From Paenibacillus vini (GTDB lineage: Bacteria > Bacillota > Bacilli > Paenibacillales > Paenibacillaceae): DNA of 64,000 nucleotides. The notes beneath the pieces were generated by a model. It did no database searches. It had not been told where the DNA came from and worked only from the letters and a program-made list of their open reading frames with translations. Position numbers and translations under genes: made by a program. Numbering within the stretch: position 1 is the stretch's first letter; each line of letters begins with the position of its first letter. Shown one piece after another: positions 62,031-64,000 of this stretch. The DNA is taken from positions 62,001 through 126,000 of the forward strand of contig NZ_BOSL01000001.1 in the NCBI RefSeq assembly GCF_018403325.1, written 5' to 3'.

Positions 62031-62234
62031 TGAATGTTCTTCCTCCATTTTGTGATTCCAGGCAAAATTCTGCCCGTCATTCGTTTCTCGGTTGCCGTGG
62101 TTCGCACCTTTTACATGTTCATTATCGTTCTTTCGGCAAGAAAGGCGGTAGCCGGATCATACACAGTGATTGCCTAATCCTCCAGAAAGGAATAAAGTTT
62201 AGTTATTCTTATGGAATAGAAAGGGGAGAAAAGG

Positions 62235-63137
62235 ATGGATGAATGGTTTGAGAAACAAAGGAGAGAAATGCTGCGGATCATCGAGAAGTTCACACCGGAG
62301 GACGGAACGCATGATACGAAAGTTCCCGGTTTGCGCTTGATTCGTTCTTCCCGTTTATCTGAGCCGGTATACTCTGTCTATGAGCCTTCCCTTTGCGTGG
62401 TGGCGCAGGGTTCCAAGGTGGTGATGCTGGGGCAAGAGGTGTATCAGTATGATCCGAGCAGCTATTTAACCGCTTCGGTACATCTGCCGATTACAGGGCA
62501 AGTGGTAGGGGCGTCGAGTGAGTCACCGTATTTAAGCCTGCAGATTCTTTTTGACATGAATCAAATGCTTGATGTCATTCAGGTATCCGGTGAGGTTATC
62601 CGGCCAGAAAAGGAGACCAGCCGGGGATTGAGGGTAAGCCGGGTGAACGATACGCTTCTAGACGCCGTGTTGCGGCTTTTGAAACTTGTCGAAACGCCGC
62701 GGGATATCCCGGTGCTTGCGCCTTACATTATGCGGGAAATCATTTACCGGGTGCTTCAGAACGAGAACAGCGCTGCGCTGATGCAATTTGCAATGACCGG
62801 AAGCCATGCACATCGAATTGCGGGGGTCGTTGAGAAGCTTAACCGCGAGTTTGCCCAGCCTTTGCGCGTAGAAGAATTGGCAGCGGAGGCTCGTATGAGC
62901 GCTTCATCTTTGCACGAATATTTTAAGCAAGTCACGGGGATGAGCCCGATCCAGTTTCAAAAGCAGATTCGATTGCAAGAAGCGCGCCGGCTGCTTTTCT
63001 CCGGATCGATCGATGCGGCCGAAGCTGCGTTTCAGGTCGGGTACGAGAGTCCGTCGCATTTTAGCAGGGAATATGCGCGGATGTTTGGGATGCCACCGGT
63101 TCGGGACGTACGCCGATTGCGGAGCTCTATTGTTTGA
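62235..63137 (+). CDS. AraC family transcriptional regulator (AraC_N + HTH)
   Basis: 300 aa with an AraC_N domain (VYEPSLCVVAQGSKVVMLGQ region) and two HTH motifs (VEELAAEARMSASSLHEYFK, and AEAAFQVGYESPSHFSREYA). It is a clear paralogue of the regulator at 26660 (shared SLCVVAQGSK/SICVVAQGAK and YESPSxFSREYARM blocks) and also divergent from an SDR gene. GGGGAGAAAAGG precedes the ATG. It probably activates the Atu4866/SDR pair. Confidence 0.9.
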   Translation: MDEWFEKQRREMLRIIEKFTPEDGTHDTKVPGLRLIRSSRLSEPVYSVYEPSLCVVAQGSKVVMLGQEVYQYDPSSYLTASVHLPITGQVVGASSESPYLSLQILFDMNQMLDVIQVSGEVIRPEKETSRGLRVSRVNDTLLDAVLRLLKLVETPRDIPVLAPYIMREIIYRVLQNENSAALMQFAMTGSHAHRIAGVVEKLNREFAQPLRVEELAAEARMSASSLHEYFKQVTGMSPIQFQKQIRLQEARRLLFSGSIDAAEAAFQVGYESPSHFSREYARMFGMPPVRDVRRLRSSIV

Positions 63138-63192
63138 TCAACATGCGATTTCACGGAGTCCATGATGGCATAAATTCATAAAACTTAACCAA

Positions 63193-63218
63193 GAGCACGC
63201 CAAAGCGTGCTCCTTTTT
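63193..63218 (+). terminator. Terminator after the AraC gene
   Basis: GAGCACGC and GCGTGCTC form a perfect 8-bp stem with loop CAAA, followed by CTTTTTTA. Confidence 0.8.
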
Positions 63219-63420
63219 TATTCTCGCCGATAGACCCGTTGAGCTGATCTGATTTCAATTGTAATTAGTTTCCTAAACAGTATCATAATTTGGAATGATT
63301 AATGATTATTATAAACACATCAGATAGGAAACAGCATTTGCCCAAATCAAAAAGGCTTCGTATATGGGGAGATGTGGTTTCCGATTGTTAAAGATAAAAC
63401 TAGATCAGAGGAGGAATAAA

Positions 63421-63843
63421 ATGAGTATGACTATAGCTCATGAAAAAAATGCGAAAGTAGAATCACGCCCAGTTGGAAGGTTGACCGCCTATTGGACGGT
63501 TACCATTATACTCGCATTCTCAATTACATTAAGCGGTATCGGGCAACTGATGCGATATGGGGGGAATGTCGATCTAGTGACCGATATTGGTTTCCCGTTA
63601 TATATCACGAACATTCTTGGAGCGTGGAAGCTGCTAGGGGTCATTGCAATCTTAATGCCAGGCTTGCCCCGACTTAAGGAATGGGCGTATAGCGGAATCT
63701 TTTTTCTAATGACGGGGGCGGCTTTATCCCATGCGTTCGCTAACGATTACGGCGATTACGGATTCCATATCATTCTCCCGCTGTTCTATGCCGCGCTTGG
63801 CATCGCCTCCTGGGTGCTGCGTCCGAAAAGCCGGAGGCTCTAA
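63421..63843 (+). CDS. DoxX-like family membrane protein
   Basis: 140 aa with four membrane helices. LSGIGQLMRYGGNVDLVTDI, GAWKLLGVIAIL and the SHAFANDYGDYGFHIILPLF stretch match DoxX-like proteins. Function unknown; some DoxX proteins accompany redox or thiol metabolism. GAGGAGGAA precedes the ATG. It is a monocistronic unit ending in a hairpin. Confidence 0.8.
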   Translation: MSMTIAHEKNAKVESRPVGRLTAYWTVTIILAFSITLSGIGQLMRYGGNVDLVTDIGFPLYITNILGAWKLLGVIAILMPGLPRLKEWAYSGIFFLMTGAALSHAFANDYGDYGFHIILPLFYAALGIASWVLRPKSRRL

Positions 63844-63903
63844 GGGACTAATGTTCAATATAGTTAAGCGTTGGCCGAATCATTCGGCCGCCATTAGGCG
63901 AAG

Positions 63904-63930
63904 GAGGCACCCGGCTGGGTGCCTTTTGTT
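63904..63930 (+). terminator. Terminator after the DoxX-like gene
   Basis: AGGCACCC and GGGTGCCT form an 8-bp stem around a GGCT loop, followed by TTTGTTT. With its TTTCGCTCT tail it is nearly identical to the hairpin at 11554-11579. Confidence 0.75.
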
Positions 63931-63970
63931 TCGCTCTGCAGAGGGTAAGTTGTACGTTTTTCCCAGTCAG

Positions 63971-63985
63971 AGAACAAATGTTTGT
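63971..63985. promoter_or_regulatory. Probable LexA (SOS) box
   Basis: AGAACAAATGTTTG fits the firmicute LexA pattern CGAACn4GTTyG at all but the first base. It is at the window edge; the gene it would control lies beyond 64000. Confidence 0.5.
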
Positions 63986-64000
63986 GTTTTTCCTTTTCTT

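Overview
The window looks like a chromosomal segment of a Paenibacillus-type firmicute. Supporting signs are strong AGGAGG-like ribosome binding sites, TTG/GTG starts, S-layer-homology proteins, GntR/LacI-controlled sugar uptake without its own ATPase, and the order HtrA-type protease, CxxH/CxxC protein, rlmH. In Bacillus the protease and rlmH lie near the end of the wal operon, close to the replication origin. No tRNA, rRNA or CRISPR array was seen.

1-5.8 kb holds conserved chromosome: a small unknown protein, the protease, a noncoding array of about 45 heptamers, an unusual glpD with a charged insertion, the CxxH/CxxC protein and rlmH.

5.8-19.8 kb is the most interesting part. The last seven codons of rlmH (Gly-Glu-Pro-Tyr-His-Lys-stop) recur four more times as short isolated sites with synonymous changes: three in direct orientation (10792, 11602, 17533) and one inverted (19809-19829). 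They cut the region into cassettes, much like staphylococcal SCC elements, which integrate at the same gene end. Cassette 1 is AT-rich and carries an adenine methyltransferase, a DUF262 protein, a MAE_28990-like HEPN protein, an Abi_2 HEPN protein and, just after it, a promoter and terminator that define a small RNA of about 90 nt. Cassette 2 is 0.8 kb and carries only greA. Cassette 3 has an ABC-F ATPase and a TetR-controlled oxidoreductase/exporter/azoreductase operon. Cassette 4 has gene fragments and an S-layer-type protein. No recombinase is visible in the window.

20-32.5 kb is accessory chromosome: a large Ig-like/SLH surface protein, three regulator-plus-effector modules (TetR with isochorismatase-like and MFS genes; AraC with an SDR; MerR with a DUF4260 protein), a chimeric scar joining a broken histidine kinase to a CPBP-protease fragment, and a TetR/ABC-2 permease pair.

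32.5-45.1 kb is a carbohydrate locus: GntR/LacI-type regulator, two ABC permeases, binding lipoprotein, GH38 alpha-mannosidase, DUF4965 glutaminase-like protein and a frameshifted GxGYxYP protein. The shared AT-rich palindrome ATATATTnnATATA lies before four of its transcription units and may be the regulator's operator.

45-64 kb has VanZ, VOC, MerR and SDR genes, an F420-0:glutamate ligase-like protein, a 1462-residue pseudokinase-ATPase-GAF-LuxR regulator, a 1167-residue NHL/copper-amine-oxidase/FecR surface protein, a GIY-YIG nuclease with a TPR methyltransferase, a second AraC/SDR module and a DoxX-like membrane protein. A probable SOS box lies at the right edge.
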